In this document: positions 30,629 through 38,671 of the stretch, in pieces
How the letters are laid out: each line of letters starts with the position of its first letter
Position numbering within the stretch: the first letter of the stretch is position 1
Source of the DNA: DASYTH01 sp035762905
GTDB taxonomy: Bacteria; Actinomycetota; Actinomycetes; Mycobacteriales; Pseudonocardiaceae
DNA: 64,000 bases
Assembly (NCBI RefSeq): GCF_035762905.1
Contig: NZ_DASUCC010000144.1
Coordinates: 80,571-144,570, forward strand
Direction of reading: 5' to 3'
Program-made: the position numbers and the translations under genes
Notes under the pieces: model-generated
What the model saw: the letters and a program-made list of their open reading frames with translations, nothing else
Told to the model about the DNA's origin: nothing
Databases searched by the model: none

Positions 30629-31267
30629 TCAGAGCAGCCGGTGATCGTGCGCGTAGATGGCCGCCTGGGTGCGGTCCCGCAGGCCCAACCGGGTCAGGAT
30701 GCTGGACACGTGGTTCTTCACCGTGCCCTCGCTCACCGCGAGCTTGCGGGCGATCTCCCGGTTGGTCGCGCCCGCGGCGATCAGCCGCAGCACCTCCACC
30801 TCCCGTGCGGTCAGTGCCGGATCCACTTCGGACGGTTCCGGCGCCGGCCGGCGGCCGAGCGCGGACACCAGGCGGCCGGTCGCGGACGGGTCGAACTGGT
30901 GCACCCCGGCGTGCGCCAGCCGGATCGCCTGGGCCAGGTCGGCCGCGGGCAGGTCCTTGAGCAGGTAGCCGCTCGCCCCGGCGCGCACCGCCTCGATCAC
31001 GTACTCCTCGTCGTCGAACGTGGTCAGCATCAGCACCCGGCAGTCCGGCGCGTCCCGGCGCAGGGCCGCGGCCGCCGCCACCCCGTCCAACTCCGGCATC
31101 CGCACGTCCATCAGCACCACGTCCGGCCGCAGTGCCAGGGCCTGCTCGACCGCCTCCCGGCCGTTGGTGGCCACGCCGACCACGGTCAGCCCCGGCTGGA
31201 TGGACAGCAGCGACGCGATGCCCTCCCGGATCAGCCGCTGGTCGTCGGCGACCAGCACCCGGATCAC
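30629..31267 (-). CDS. NarL-family response regulator
   Basis: This is a 212-residue regulator. The receiver domain (IRVLVADDQRLIREGI) has phosphoacceptor Asp in DVVLMDVRMPELDG, and Lys in YLLKDLPAA. The LuxR helix-turn-helix (LTAREVEVLRLIAAGATNREIA) is at ~145-200. Its start overlaps the histidine kinase stop by four bases. The divergent membrane-protein gene at 32524 is the obvious candidate target. Confidence 0.93.
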   Translation of the reverse strand: MIRVLVADDQRLIREGIASLLSIQPGLTVVGVATNGREAVEQALALRPDVVLMDVRMPELDGVAAAAALRRDAPDCRVLMLTTFDDEEYVIEAVRAGASGYLLKDLPAADLAQAIRLAHAGVHQFDPSATGRLVSALGRRPAPEPSEVDPALTAREVEVLRLIAAGATNREIARKLAVSEGTVKNHVSSILTRLGLRDRTQAAIYAHDHRLL

Positions 31268-32382
31268 CGCCGGCCTCCGGCCGGGACGGTGGCCACCAGC
31301 CGGGTTCCGCCGTCCGGATCGTCGGACACCGACAGCGTCCCGCCGACCAGGCGCAGCCGCTCGTCCATCCCGCGCAGCCCGAAACCCGGCCGCTGCCCGG
31401 AGAACCCGCGGCCGTCGTCGGCCACGACCAGGTTGGCCGCCCGCTCGTCCAGCCGCACGCGGACGCGCACCCGGGACGCGCCGGCATGCCGGCTGGCGTT
31501 GGTCAGGCCCTCCTGCGCGGCCCGGTACAGCGCGATCAGCGCCGCGGAGTCGAACCCGGACTCGTCGCCGGTCACGTCCAGCTCCACGGAGAACCGCTCA
31601 TCGTCAAGGCGCGCAACGAGTTGGCGCAGCGCGGGGGCCAGCGCGAAGCCCGCACGCAGGGTGCCGACCGACTGCCGCACCTCGTCCAGCGCGTGCCGGG
31701 TGGACGCTCGCGCGTCGGCCAGTGCCTGCTCCGCCGTCGCCGGATCGCGCTCCCGGAACGCCGCGGCCTTCTCCAACTGCACGGCGATCACGGTCAGATG
31801 GTGCCCGAGGCTGTCGTGGATGTCCCGGGCCAGCCGGTTGCGCTCGGCGACCGTGGCCAGTCGGGCCACCTGACCGACCAGGCGCTCGGCATGTACGGCA
31901 ACCGCGGCCATGGACACGGCCATCACCAGGCCGGTGCAGAACATCAACAGGTCGGAAAGCTGCTCCCGGTCGGTGTACCAGGACGGGGTGGTCAGCGACA
32001 GGTTGACCACCAACCCGCCGGTCAGCAACCCGGCCAGCGCGTAACTCGCCCGGCGGCCGAGCGAGAAGTAGGCGAGGAACGGGATGAGCACGAACAGGAT
32101 GCGGGAGAAGCCGGAGCACTCCAGCACGCCGACCACCCAGTACAGGGCCGCCCGCAGGGCCAGGAAGGCGATCGCGAGCCGGACCGGCCGGTGCCGGTCG
32201 AGTACCTCGAGCCCGATCAGGAACCCAAGCACGCCAACGAATCCGGCCACCCGTAGGGGTTCGGCCGGCTCGTCGCACAACCCGGCGGCGGCGAAGTAGA
32301 CCGCGGCGAGGAGCACCGCGACGTAGAGGATCGACGCCACCCACGGCAGCAACCGGGGAGCGGTGTTCGGAACCGGATCCAT
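31264..32382 (-). CDS. HisKA_3-type sensor histidine kinase
   Basis: This is a 372-residue membrane kinase. Five or six transmembrane helices occupy residues ~10-170 with almost no external loop, so it probably senses the membrane or a lipophilic signal. The dimerisation/phosphorylation segment is RNRLARDIHDSLGHHL and the ATPase end is VADDGRGFS, GFGLRGMDERL. I start at ATG 32382 because GGGAGG lies seven bases upstream. It pairs with the NarL-type regulator and is transcribed away from the 32524 membrane protein. Confidence 0.92.
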   Translation of the reverse strand: MDPVPNTAPRLLPWVASILYVAVLLAAVYFAAAGLCDEPAEPLRVAGFVGVLGFLIGLEVLDRHRPVRLAIAFLALRAALYWVVGVLECSGFSRILFVLIPFLAYFSLGRRASYALAGLLTGGLVVNLSLTTPSWYTDREQLSDLLMFCTGLVMAVSMAAVAVHAERLVGQVARLATVAERNRLARDIHDSLGHHLTVIAVQLEKAAAFRERDPATAEQALADARASTRHALDEVRQSVGTLRAGFALAPALRQLVARLDDERFSVELDVTGDESGFDSAALIALYRAAQEGLTNASRHAGASRVRVRVRLDERAANLVVADDGRGFSGQRPGFGLRGMDERLRLVGGTLSVSDDPDGGTRLVATVPAGGRR

Positions 32383-32523
32383 GGGCGCCTCCCAAACTGG
32401 CGCCGAGAATACGTTGGCCGGACGGCACATGACCTGTGGCCAACCGCTCGGCACTTACCGCGTCCGGTCGCGCTCCCTAGCGTCTGCGGGCAACCGAACC
32501 CGTACCAGTACAAGGGAGTGCCC

Positions 32524-33108
32524 GTGGCACCGACCACCCTCTACCGGCTCGCCGGCATCGCCGGCCTGCTCACCGGCGTGCTGTTGCTGCTCAACGACGC
32601 CCGCAGGGTCGGCGTCGTGCCGGAGAACGACCTCACGCACAGCATCGCGCCGATCCCGGCGTTCCTCGCGCTGTTCGCGCTCACCGGGCTGTACCTGTGG
32701 CAGCGTGAGCGCACCGGCCGGCTCGGGCTGTACGGCTACGCACTCAACCTCGCCGGCCTCGCCGGGGCGCTGGCGATCGAGTTCGCTTCGCACTACGTGT
32801 TGCGGTTCCTGGACTCGGACACCGTCGAGCGGTTGGTCGACGGCCGGACCGGAACCGGTTTCCTGGTGATCTCCATGGTGTACCTGGCCGGCATCGTCCT
32901 GTTCGGACTGGCCAGCGCCCGGGCGGGGCTGTTCCCACGGACGGCGTGCGCGCTCTACGTCGTCGGGTTCGTGCCGACCGCGCTGCGGGCGGTGCTGCCG
33001 GCGCCGGTGGTGTCGATCGGGTTCGTTCTCGGCTCGGCCGCGGTGATCTGGATGTCCTGGCGGCTGGTCACGGCGAACACGCAGGATCGCCTGCCGGTCC
33101 GGATATAA
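32524..33108 (+). CDS. six-helix integral membrane protein
   Basis: This is a 194-residue protein with six hydrophobic segments (IAGLLTGVLLLLNDARRVGV, FLALFALTGLYLWQ, YALNLAGLAGALAIEFA and others). I recognise no transporter or enzyme motif. The GTG at 32524 follows AAGGGAG. It is divergent from the two-component system with a 140-base shared promoter region, which suggests it is regulated by it and may be the effector of that response. A 12 bp hairpin follows its stop. Confidence 0.65.
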   Translation: MAPTTLYRLAGIAGLLTGVLLLLNDARRVGVVPENDLTHSIAPIPAFLALFALTGLYLWQRERTGRLGLYGYALNLAGLAGALAIEFASHYVLRFLDSDTVERLVDGRTGTGFLVISMVYLAGIVLFGLASARAGLFPRTACALYVVGFVPTALRAVLPAPVVSIGFVLGSAAVIWMSWRLVTANTQDRLPVRI

Positions 33109-33111
33109 CGG

Positions 33112-33156
33112 GGTTCCGTGCTCAACCGGCCTGGGGGTCACCGGGAGCACGGAACC
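33112..33156 (+). terminator. hairpin after the six-helix membrane protein
   Basis: Perfect 12 bp arms GGTTCCGTGCTC (33112-33123) and GAGCACGGAACC (33145-33156) enclose a 21 base loop with its own CCGG pairing. It starts three bases after the stop at 33108. Confidence 0.75.
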
Positions 33157-33218
33157 GATTCGAACTTTACACCTGTCCCGGCACCCGCAGCGAGGGGACA
33201 CCCTCTAGCCTCGCTGGC

Positions 33219-33653
33219 ATGAGGATCTCGGTGGCCGCGGACGAGCGGACCGGAGTGGCCGACGCCCTCGTGGACGAGTTGCGGATGCGCGGGCACGAGC
33301 CGCTGCTGCACGGCGCGCTCAACGACGAGGAGCGGGACGACTGGGCGTGGGCCAGCGAGGCGGCCGCCCGGGACGTCGCCGAGGGCCGGGCGGAGCAGGG
33401 CATCGTCGCCTGCTGGACCGGCACCGGTGCGTCCATCGCGGCCAACAAGGTGACCGGTGTCCGGGCCGCCCTCTGCGTCGACGCCGAGACCGCAAGGGGC
33501 GCCAGAAAATGGAACGACGCCAACGTGCTGGCCCTGTCCCTGCGCATCACCAGTCAGGCCGTGCTCACCGAGATCCTGGACGGCTGGTTCGCGGGCGAAG
33601 CGAGTACCGATCCCGCCGACCTCGCCAACATCGAGCACGTCGACGAGATCTGA
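33219..33653 (+). CDS. rpiB: RpiB/LacAB-family sugar-phosphate isomerase
   Basis: This is a 144-residue protein with the RpiB core: MRISVAADERTGVA, the active-site cysteine in IVACWTGTGASIAANK, and GVRAALCVDAETA. The enzyme interconverts ribose-5-phosphate and ribulose-5-phosphate, or acts on related hexose or allose phosphates. The SDR gene starts three bases after its stop, so the two are an operon. It is a little shorter than typical RpiB (about 150 residues) but has all the core blocks. Confidence 0.85.
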   Translation: MRISVAADERTGVADALVDELRMRGHEPLLHGALNDEERDDWAWASEAAARDVAEGRAEQGIVACWTGTGASIAANKVTGVRAALCVDAETARGARKWNDANVLALSLRITSQAVLTEILDGWFAGEASTDPADLANIEHVDEI

Positions 33654-33655
33654 CC

Positions 33656-34597
33656 GTGGCCGCGGTGCGGCGGTGGACCGCGGCCGACATTCCCGCTCAG
33701 CACGGCCGAACGGCGGTGATCACCGGAGCGAGCGCCGGGCTGGGGTTCGCCACGGCGCTGCTGCTGGCCAGGTCCGGCGCCGTCGTGGTGTTGGCCGGTC
33801 GGGATTCGACCAGGGCGGAGCGGGCGGCCGCGCGGATCCGGGCCGCCGTGGTGGATGCGGAGGTGGCCACCCAGCGGGTGGAGCTCGGGTCGCTGGCCTC
33901 CATCAGGGACGCCGCCGGCGAGTTACGCGTGCGGTACCCCAGGATCGACCTGCTGATCAACAACGCCGGACTGATCTCCCGCAGGCGGCGGCTGACCGAG
34001 GACGGTTTCGAGTCGCATTTCGGTGTCCACCACCTCGGCCATTTCGCGTTCACCGGCCTGCTGTTGGAATCGGTGCTGGCCACGCCGGGGTCGCGGGTGG
34101 TGACCGTCAGCAGCCTCAGCCACTGGATCGGCCGCATCCACTTCGACGATCTGCAGCTGACCCGCCGGTGGGGGACGGCGCTCGCCTACAGCCAGTCCAA
34201 GCTGGCCAACCTGTTGTTCAGCTACGAGTTGCAGCGCCGGCTGGAGCTCGCCGGCGCCACCACCATCGCGGTGACCGCCCACCCGGGCGTTGTCCCCACC
34301 GACCTGCTGCGGGACGTGTCCTGGCGGCTGCCGCGTGTGGTGTTCAGCCGGCCACCCGGCCGGCTGTCGGCCTGGTTCCGGCACGACCCGCAGCAGGCAG
34401 CCCTCACCACCCTGCGGGCCGCCGTCGACCCGGCCATCCGCGGCGGCGCCTTCTGCGGTCCCGCCGGCCGCTTGCAGTGCACCGGAACCCCGGTTCTGGT
34501 CCGATCGTCCGCCCGGGCACACCACCACCCCACCCGACGCCGCCTGTGGCGGGAATCCGAACGGCTGACCGGAGTGACGTACCGGCTCCCCGAATGA
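33656..34597 (+). CDS. short-chain dehydrogenase (retinol-dehydrogenase-like SDR)
   Basis: This is a 313-residue SDR. The cofactor motif is TGASAGLGFATAL, then LLINNAGLIS, and the active site is S-x(n)-YSQSKLANLL. The SSLSHWIGRIHFDDLQ and AHPGVVPTDLLRD blocks place it with WWOX/retinol-dehydrogenase-like SDRs. It reduces or oxidises an unknown carbonyl substrate with NADP(H). The GTG start is three bases after the rpiB-like gene. It converges on an unknown membrane-anchored protein. Confidence 0.85.
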   Translation: MAAVRRWTAADIPAQHGRTAVITGASAGLGFATALLLARSGAVVVLAGRDSTRAERAAARIRAAVVDAEVATQRVELGSLASIRDAAGELRVRYPRIDLLINNAGLISRRRRLTEDGFESHFGVHHLGHFAFTGLLLESVLATPGSRVVTVSSLSHWIGRIHFDDLQLTRRWGTALAYSQSKLANLLFSYELQRRLELAGATTIAVTAHPGVVPTDLLRDVSWRLPRVVFSRPPGRLSAWFRHDPQQAALTTLRAAVDPAIRGGAFCGPAGRLQCTGTPVLVRSSARAHHHPTRRRLWRESERLTGVTYRLPE

Positions 34598-34600
34598 TCG

Positions 34601-35161
34601 TCAGGGGATGGCCGGCCGGTCGGGAGCCGGTGGTTGCAGCGACTTCCAGTTGAGTTCGGGCAGCGGGCCGCTGGTGATCTGCAGGTCCGCGCGGGCGCAG
34701 GCGTAGAACTCGTTGCGTAGCCGCATGGCGGCGCGATAGGCCTCGAGAAACGTGGCCGGGTCGGGGTCCTCTTCCCGCAGGATGTACTCCAGCCGCCAGG
34801 CCTGCTCGCTCCAGGCTCGGGCGGCGGAGATCGTCGTCGGCTCGCCGAGCAGCAGGACGGTTTCCCACCGGGCCGCGCGGTGGGTCTCCGCCTCGGCGAG
34901 GTCGGCGAAGGCGTTGTCGAGGTCGATGTCCTGACCGGTGGCCAGCAGCTTCTTGGTCTCGGCGATCCGGCGGCACAGCCGGACCATGTGCTTGACCGCG
35001 TTGGCGTACTCCGAATACGCGACGAGGCGCTTTTCGTCCCACCGGGCGGACTGCGCCCGGCGCCACCGGGTTCGCTCGGCTGCGGAGGTGACGACGAACG
35101 TGGCGGCCGAGCCGAGCAGCACACCGACGATGGTCAACGCCTGGGCGACGATCGGGTTCAC
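34601..35161 (-). CDS. membrane-anchored helical protein of unknown function
   Basis: This is a 186-residue protein with a single N-terminal helix (VAQALTIVGVLLGSAATFVV), then a basic stretch (AAERTRWRRAQSARW) and an all-alpha cytoplasmic domain rich in Ala, Glu and Arg. I recognise no family motif. It is divergent from the alkD-like gene, with 62 bases between. The layout resembles many uncharacterised actinobacterial membrane-tethered helical proteins. Confidence 0.6.
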   Translation of the reverse strand: MNPIVAQALTIVGVLLGSAATFVVTSAAERTRWRRAQSARWDEKRLVAYSEYANAVKHMVRLCRRIAETKKLLATGQDIDLDNAFADLAEAETHRAARWETVLLLGEPTTISAARAWSEQAWRLEYILREEDPDPATFLEAYRAAMRLRNEFYACARADLQITSGPLPELNWKSLQPPAPDRPAIP

Positions 35162-35223
35162 AAGCGCAGCCTGCCATCCTTGTGCTTGCCTCGTAGGCGC
35201 AGGTGAGGAGACGGGAGGCTCGG

Positions 35224-35892
35224 GTGACGGAGACGACGGTGGCCGAGGTGCTGGCCGAACTGGCCGCGCTCGAGGACCCCAAGGCCCGCGCCGTGAACGA
35301 GCGCCACGGTGACGATCACGGTGTCAACCTCGGCAAGCTCCGGGCGGTCGCGAAGCGCCTGAAGACCCAGCAGGATCTCGCCCGCCAACTCTGGGCCACG
35401 GAGGACACCGCGGCCAGACTGCTGGCCACGCTGATCTGCCGCCCGAAGGCATTCGAGCAGGCCGAGTTGGACGCCATGCTGCGCCAGGCACGCACTCCCA
35501 AGGCGCACGACTGGCTGGTGAACTACGTGGTGAAGAAGAGTCCACACGCCGAACGACTGCGGCTGACCTGGTTCGCCGATCCGGACCCCGTCGTCGCCAG
35601 TGCGGGCTGGGCCCTGACCACCGAACGTGTGGCGAAACAACCCGACGGCCTCGACCTCGCCGGACTCCTCGACCTCATCGAGGCGCGGATGAAGGACGCT
35701 CCGGACCGCCTGCAGTGGGCGATGAACAGCTGCCTGGCCCACATCGGCATCCACCACCCCGCGCACCGCGCCCGCGCCATCGACATCGGCGAGCGCCTCC
35801 AGGTACTCAAGGACTACCCGACCCCGCCGAACTGCACCTCCCCGTTCGCCCCCGCCTGGATCACCGAAATGGTTCGCCGCCAGCACAAGTGA
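35224..35892 (+). CDS. AlkD-like HEAT-repeat DNA alkylation repair protein
   Basis: This is a 222-residue all-helical protein of the DNA alkylation repair family, with HEAT-like repeats and the C-terminal CTSPFAPAWI motif typical of one subgroup. AlkD glycosylases excise alkylated purines, but the helix holding the catalytic Asp in B. cereus AlkD (SWWDTVD) reads AHDWLVN here. Asn sits at the catalytic position, so glycosylase activity is doubtful. The GTG start follows GGGAGGC. It heads an operon with a GNAT and a deaminase, 12 and 10 bases apart. Confidence 0.78.
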   Translation: MTETTVAEVLAELAALEDPKARAVNERHGDDHGVNLGKLRAVAKRLKTQQDLARQLWATEDTAARLLATLICRPKAFEQAELDAMLRQARTPKAHDWLVNYVVKKSPHAERLRLTWFADPDPVVASAGWALTTERVAKQPDGLDLAGLLDLIEARMKDAPDRLQWAMNSCLAHIGIHHPAHRARAIDIGERLQVLKDYPTPPNCTSPFAPAWITEMVRRQHK

Positions 35893-35904
35893 GGAGGATC
35901 GCCG

Positions 35905-36435
35905 GTGTTGCGTGCGGCCGTGCGGTCAGACGTACCGCGGATCGCCGAGCTCATGCGCCGGTCGGTGCTGGAGGTCTTTCCCCATTTTCACGACGAACGC
36001 GAGACCGCCGCCGCCGCCGAGTATCTGACCGAGCCGGACACGGTGCTGATCGACGACCGGACCTACTACGTCCACGAGGCGGACGGGCAGCTCGTCGCCT
36101 GCGGTGGCTGGAGCAAGCGGGACAAGCTGTACACCGGTTCCGGCGCCACACCGACGGACGACCGGTTGCTGGACCCGGCCACCGAGCCGGCCCGGGTGCG
36201 GGCGATGTTCGTGCGCGGCGACTGGACCCGCCGCGGTCTTGGCCGGGCGATCCTCGCCAGGTCCGAGCAGGCGGCCAGGGCCGAAGGCTTCCAGGCGCTG
36301 GTCCTGATGGCCACCCTGCCGGGCGTACCGCTCTACCGGTCCTTCGGCTTCCGCGAACTGCGGCGCATCCAGGTCCCCCTGCCCAACGGCATGGTCCTCG
36401 ACGGCGTATCCATGGAATACCCGTTGCGGCGTTAG
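35905..36435 (+). CDS. GNAT N-acetyltransferase
   Basis: This is a 176-residue GNAT. The acetyl-CoA motif is VRGDWTRRGLGRAILARSE (Q/R-x-x-G-x-G/A), followed by FQALVLMATLPGVPLYRSFGF. The N-terminal DVPRIAELMRRSVLEVFP block is typical of small-molecule acetylating members. The substrate is unknown. The gene sits tightly between the alkD-like and deaminase genes, so a role in the same base-related process is possible. Confidence 0.85.
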   Translation: MLRAAVRSDVPRIAELMRRSVLEVFPHFHDERETAAAAEYLTEPDTVLIDDRTYYVHEADGQLVACGGWSKRDKLYTGSGATPTDDRLLDPATEPARVRAMFVRGDWTRRGLGRAILARSEQAARAEGFQALVLMATLPGVPLYRSFGFRELRRIQVPLPNGMVLDGVSMEYPLRR

Positions 36436-36445
36436 GCTTGCTGGC

Positions 36446-37453
36446 GTGGCCGACATCGAAGGCTTTGTTCGTTCCATGCCCAAGTGCGAGCTGCACCTGC
36501 ACATCGAGGGCACGCTCGAACCCGAGCTGAAGTTCCGTCTCGCGGAACGCAACGGTGTCGCGTTGCCGTACCGGACCGTCGACGAGGCCCGCGCCGGCTA
36601 CGATTTTCATGATCTCAGCTCGTTCCTGGTCGGCTACTACCAGGGAATGTCGGTGCTGGTGACCGAACCGGACTTCTACGAGTTGGCCTACGCCTACTTC
36701 GAGAAGGCGGCGGCGCAGGGTGTCGAGTACGCGGAGATCTTCTTCGACCCGCAGGGCCACACCAGCCGTGGCGTGGAGTTCGGCACCGTGGTTCGGGGAC
36801 TGCGCCGGGCGCAGCTCGACGCGCGGCGGATGCTCGGCCTGCACACCCAACTGATCATGTGTTTCCTGCGTGACTTCCAGGCCGAGTACGCGATGGCGAC
36901 GCTGCTGGAGTCGTTGCCGTACCGGGATTGGATCATCGGTGTCGGCCTGGACTCCGACGAACGCGGCAACCCGCCTGCGAAGTTCGCCGCGGTGTTCGCC
37001 CGGGCCCGCGCCGAGGGCTACCTGCTCACCATGCACTGCGACGTGGACCAGGAGAACTCGATCGGGCACATCCGGCAGTGCCTGCACGAGATCGGCGTCG
37101 ACCGCATCGACCACGGTGTCAACATCCTCGAGGATCCCGCGCTGGTCGACGAGGTCCGGCGGCGCCGGCTGGGGTTGACCATCTGCCCGGTCTCCAACCG
37201 GTTCGTCACCGACGGCACCAAGGCCGCCGAGCTCGGCCGGCTGCTCGACGCGGGCGTGCTGGTCAGCGTCAACTCCGACGACCCGGCCTACTTCACCGCC
37301 TACGTCACCGAGAACCTGCTCACCGTGCAGCGGGAGCTGAACCTCGGCCGCGACCAGATGATCACGTTGCAACGCAACGCCATCGAGTCCTCCTGGGCCC
37401 CACCCGCGATCCGCCGGCAGATCCTGGACAAGCTCGCGGCGCTCAACAGCTGA
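36446..37453 (+). CDS. adenosine/adenine deaminase-family protein
   Basis: This is a 335-residue TIM-barrel deaminase. Zinc ligands are HLH (residues 17-19), a third His near 196, and an Asp in SVNSDDPAYF; DHGV is also present. In place of the usual HAGE the segment reads MHCDVDQEN, so it belongs to a divergent branch and may not prefer adenosine. Purine or N6-modified purine bases are plausible. It is the last gene of the alkD-like/GNAT operon. The convergent infA copy ends 24 bases downstream. Confidence 0.8.
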   Translation: MADIEGFVRSMPKCELHLHIEGTLEPELKFRLAERNGVALPYRTVDEARAGYDFHDLSSFLVGYYQGMSVLVTEPDFYELAYAYFEKAAAQGVEYAEIFFDPQGHTSRGVEFGTVVRGLRRAQLDARRMLGLHTQLIMCFLRDFQAEYAMATLLESLPYRDWIIGVGLDSDERGNPPAKFAAVFARARAEGYLLTMHCDVDQENSIGHIRQCLHEIGVDRIDHGVNILEDPALVDEVRRRRLGLTICPVSNRFVTDGTKAAELGRLLDAGVLVSVNSDDPAYFTAYVTENLLTVQRELNLGRDQMITLQRNAIESSWAPPAIRRQILDKLAALNS

Positions 37454-37477
37454 ACCACAGCAACGCGTCCCCCGCCG

Positions 37478-37696
37478 CTACGTCCGGTACCGGAAGAGGA
37501 TCCGGCCGCGGGCGAGGTCGTACGGGCTGAGTTCCACGAGGACCCGGTCCTGCAGCAGGATCTTGATGTAGTTCTTCCGGATCTTCCCGCTGATGTGCGC
37601 CAGCACCTTGTGTCCGTTCGCAAGCTCCACCGTGAAGGTGGCGTTGCGCAGACACTCGACGACGGTGCCCTCGACTTCGATGCCCCCGGATTTCAT
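37478..37696 (-). CDS. infA: translation initiation factor IF-1, extra copy
   Basis: This is a 72-residue S1/OB-fold protein ([46 protein letters not shown]), plainly IF-1, which binds the ribosomal A site during initiation. It lies outside the usual rpmJ-rpsM-rpsK operon, so it is likely a second copy. I start at ATG 37696, which overlaps the GNAT stop as ATGA; a GTG at 37702 is possible. Expression therefore depends on the GNAT gene and its leader-peptide attenuator upstream. Confidence 0.93.
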   Translation of the reverse strand: MKSGGIEVEGTVVECLRNATFTVELANGHKVLAHISGKIRKNYIKILLQDRVLVELSPYDLARGRILFRYRT

Positions 37697-38490
37697 CGCC
37701 ACACCAACTCCAGGTTGCTGCTCGCCCGCCGGGCGCCGACGCCTTCGAACAGTGCCGTCGCCGGCCCGTTGCCTTCGTCCACTTCGGCCGTGGCCGTTTC
37801 GATCCCGCGGCGGTGCAGCGAATCCAGCGCGTGGGCCAGCAACCCCCGGGCAATACCGCGGCGGCGCCGGTCGGCCAGTACCGCGACCAACCCGATCCGG
37901 GCCTGCCCTCGCCGCGCCGCCACCCGGACCAGTCCCACGTATCGATCGGACTCGGCCGCCACCGCGTACCGCAACGGGTCCAGCACGGCGGTCGCCTCCG
38001 GCCGGACCTGCAGCTCACCCGGCATCGCCTGCCAGCCGACGGAGGTCTCGACCTCGGCGCGAATCGTGTCGTACACCTGGCGCAGCGGGCCCGGCCGCGC
38101 CGCACCGGCCGGCATCATCGTCACACCCGGCGGCGGTGGTACCGAGCCGAGCCCCGTGACCCGCGGGTCGGTCGGCACGAGGTATTCCCACTCGCGCCGC
38201 CGGGTCGTGAAGCCGGCCCGCTGCCAACCGGACATCAGGTCGAGATCAGCCTCGTCGACCACCGTGTACAGCGGTGCCGGCAGATCCGCCAGTACCGCAT
38301 CGGCCAGTTGGTCGAAGACCGCGTCGCGCCACGCGTCGATGCTGAGGAAGATCCGCCCGTCGGACCGGCGCGAAGCCTCGCCGCGGCCGACCACCCGGTC
38401 GTCCTCGAGGGCGTGCCAATGCCGCTGCGCGACCCGGGTGATCACTACCGGCTGCTCGCCCATGCGCGCAGGGAAATGCCTGGAATTCAT
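37693..38490 (-). CDS. GNAT N-acetyltransferase coupled to infA
   Basis: This is a 265-residue protein. A GNAT domain occupies the C-terminal half, with [21 protein letters not shown] as acetyl-CoA motif (G-x-x-R-R-x-G-I-A) and [12 protein letters not shown] near the end. The N-terminal half ([20 protein letters not shown]) may be a degenerate GNAT or substrate domain. Its stop overlaps the infA start as ATGA. Its ribosome site (AAAGGCGAC) can be trapped in a hairpin controlled by a 17-codon leader ORF. An antibiotic or a ribosomal protein are possible substrates; none is proven. Confidence 0.82.
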   Translation of the reverse strand: MNSRHFPARMGEQPVVITRVAQRHWHALEDDRVVGRGEASRRSDGRIFLSIDAWRDAVFDQLADAVLADLPAPLYTVVDEADLDLMSGWQRAGFTTRRREWEYLVPTDPRVTGLGSVPPPPGVTMMPAGAARPGPLRQVYDTIRAEVETSVGWQAMPGELQVRPEATAVLDPLRYAVAAESDRYVGLVRVAARRGQARIGLVAVLADRRRRGIARGLLAHALDSLHRRGIETATAEVDEGNGPATALFEGVGARRASSNLELVWR

Positions 38491-38494
38491 GGAG

Positions 38495-38537
38495 TGTCGC
38501 CTTTCGGAAGTGCCTGTCGAGGCGCTCCCGGCGACAG
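38495..38537 (-). promoter_or_regulatory. translational attenuator with mutually exclusive hairpins
   Basis: In the RNA, UGUCGCC-GGGAG (38536-38525) can pair with CUUCC (38510-38506) and, after a GAAA bulge, GGCGACA (38501-38495). This closes the ribosome site of the GNAT gene. A competing hairpin CUGUCG (38537-38532) with CGACAG (38519-38514) leaves the site free. The first arm starts seven bases after the leader-peptide stop codon, so a stalled ribosome would cover it. This is the erm-type attenuation layout, inferred from base pairing only. Confidence 0.6.
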
Positions 38538-38542
38538 CTACC

Positions 38543-38596
38543 TCAATCGCCCGACCGTGACGACGAGGGGAGCACCCACATCGATCCAGCCTTCAT
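38543..38596 (-). CDS. 17-residue leader peptide of the GNAT-infA operon
   Basis: ATG 38596 follows a very strong site, GAGGAGGTGAGACCC, and opens a 17-codon ORF, MKAGSMWVLPSSSRSGD, ending at TGA 38543. There are 52 bases from its stop to the GNAT start. The short length, the excellent ribosome site and the alternative hairpins right behind it argue for a regulatory peptide. A drug- or peptide-dependent stall, for example around the MWVLP segment, is the obvious idea but cannot be shown from sequence. Confidence 0.6.
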   Translation of the reverse strand: MKAGSMWVLPSSSRSGD

Positions 38597-38633
38597 GGGT
38601 CTCACCTCCTCATGTGATGCCACGGTCTCCCCG

Positions 38634-38671
38634 ACGCTAGCAACCCGAACGTCCTCCCGCCCAACCAATTT
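38634..38671 (-). promoter_or_regulatory. possible WhiB7-type promoter of the leader-GNAT-infA operon
   Basis: On the minus strand AAATTGGTTGGGC (38671-38659) precedes TAGCGT (38639-38634), 19 bases after TTGGGC. An A/T-rich tract next to a GGTTG -35 and a TAnnnT -10 resembles the WhiB7 (WblC) promoter pattern of antibiotic-stress genes. The match is from memory and partial. The -10 overlaps the TAG stop of the preceding gene. Confidence 0.35.
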
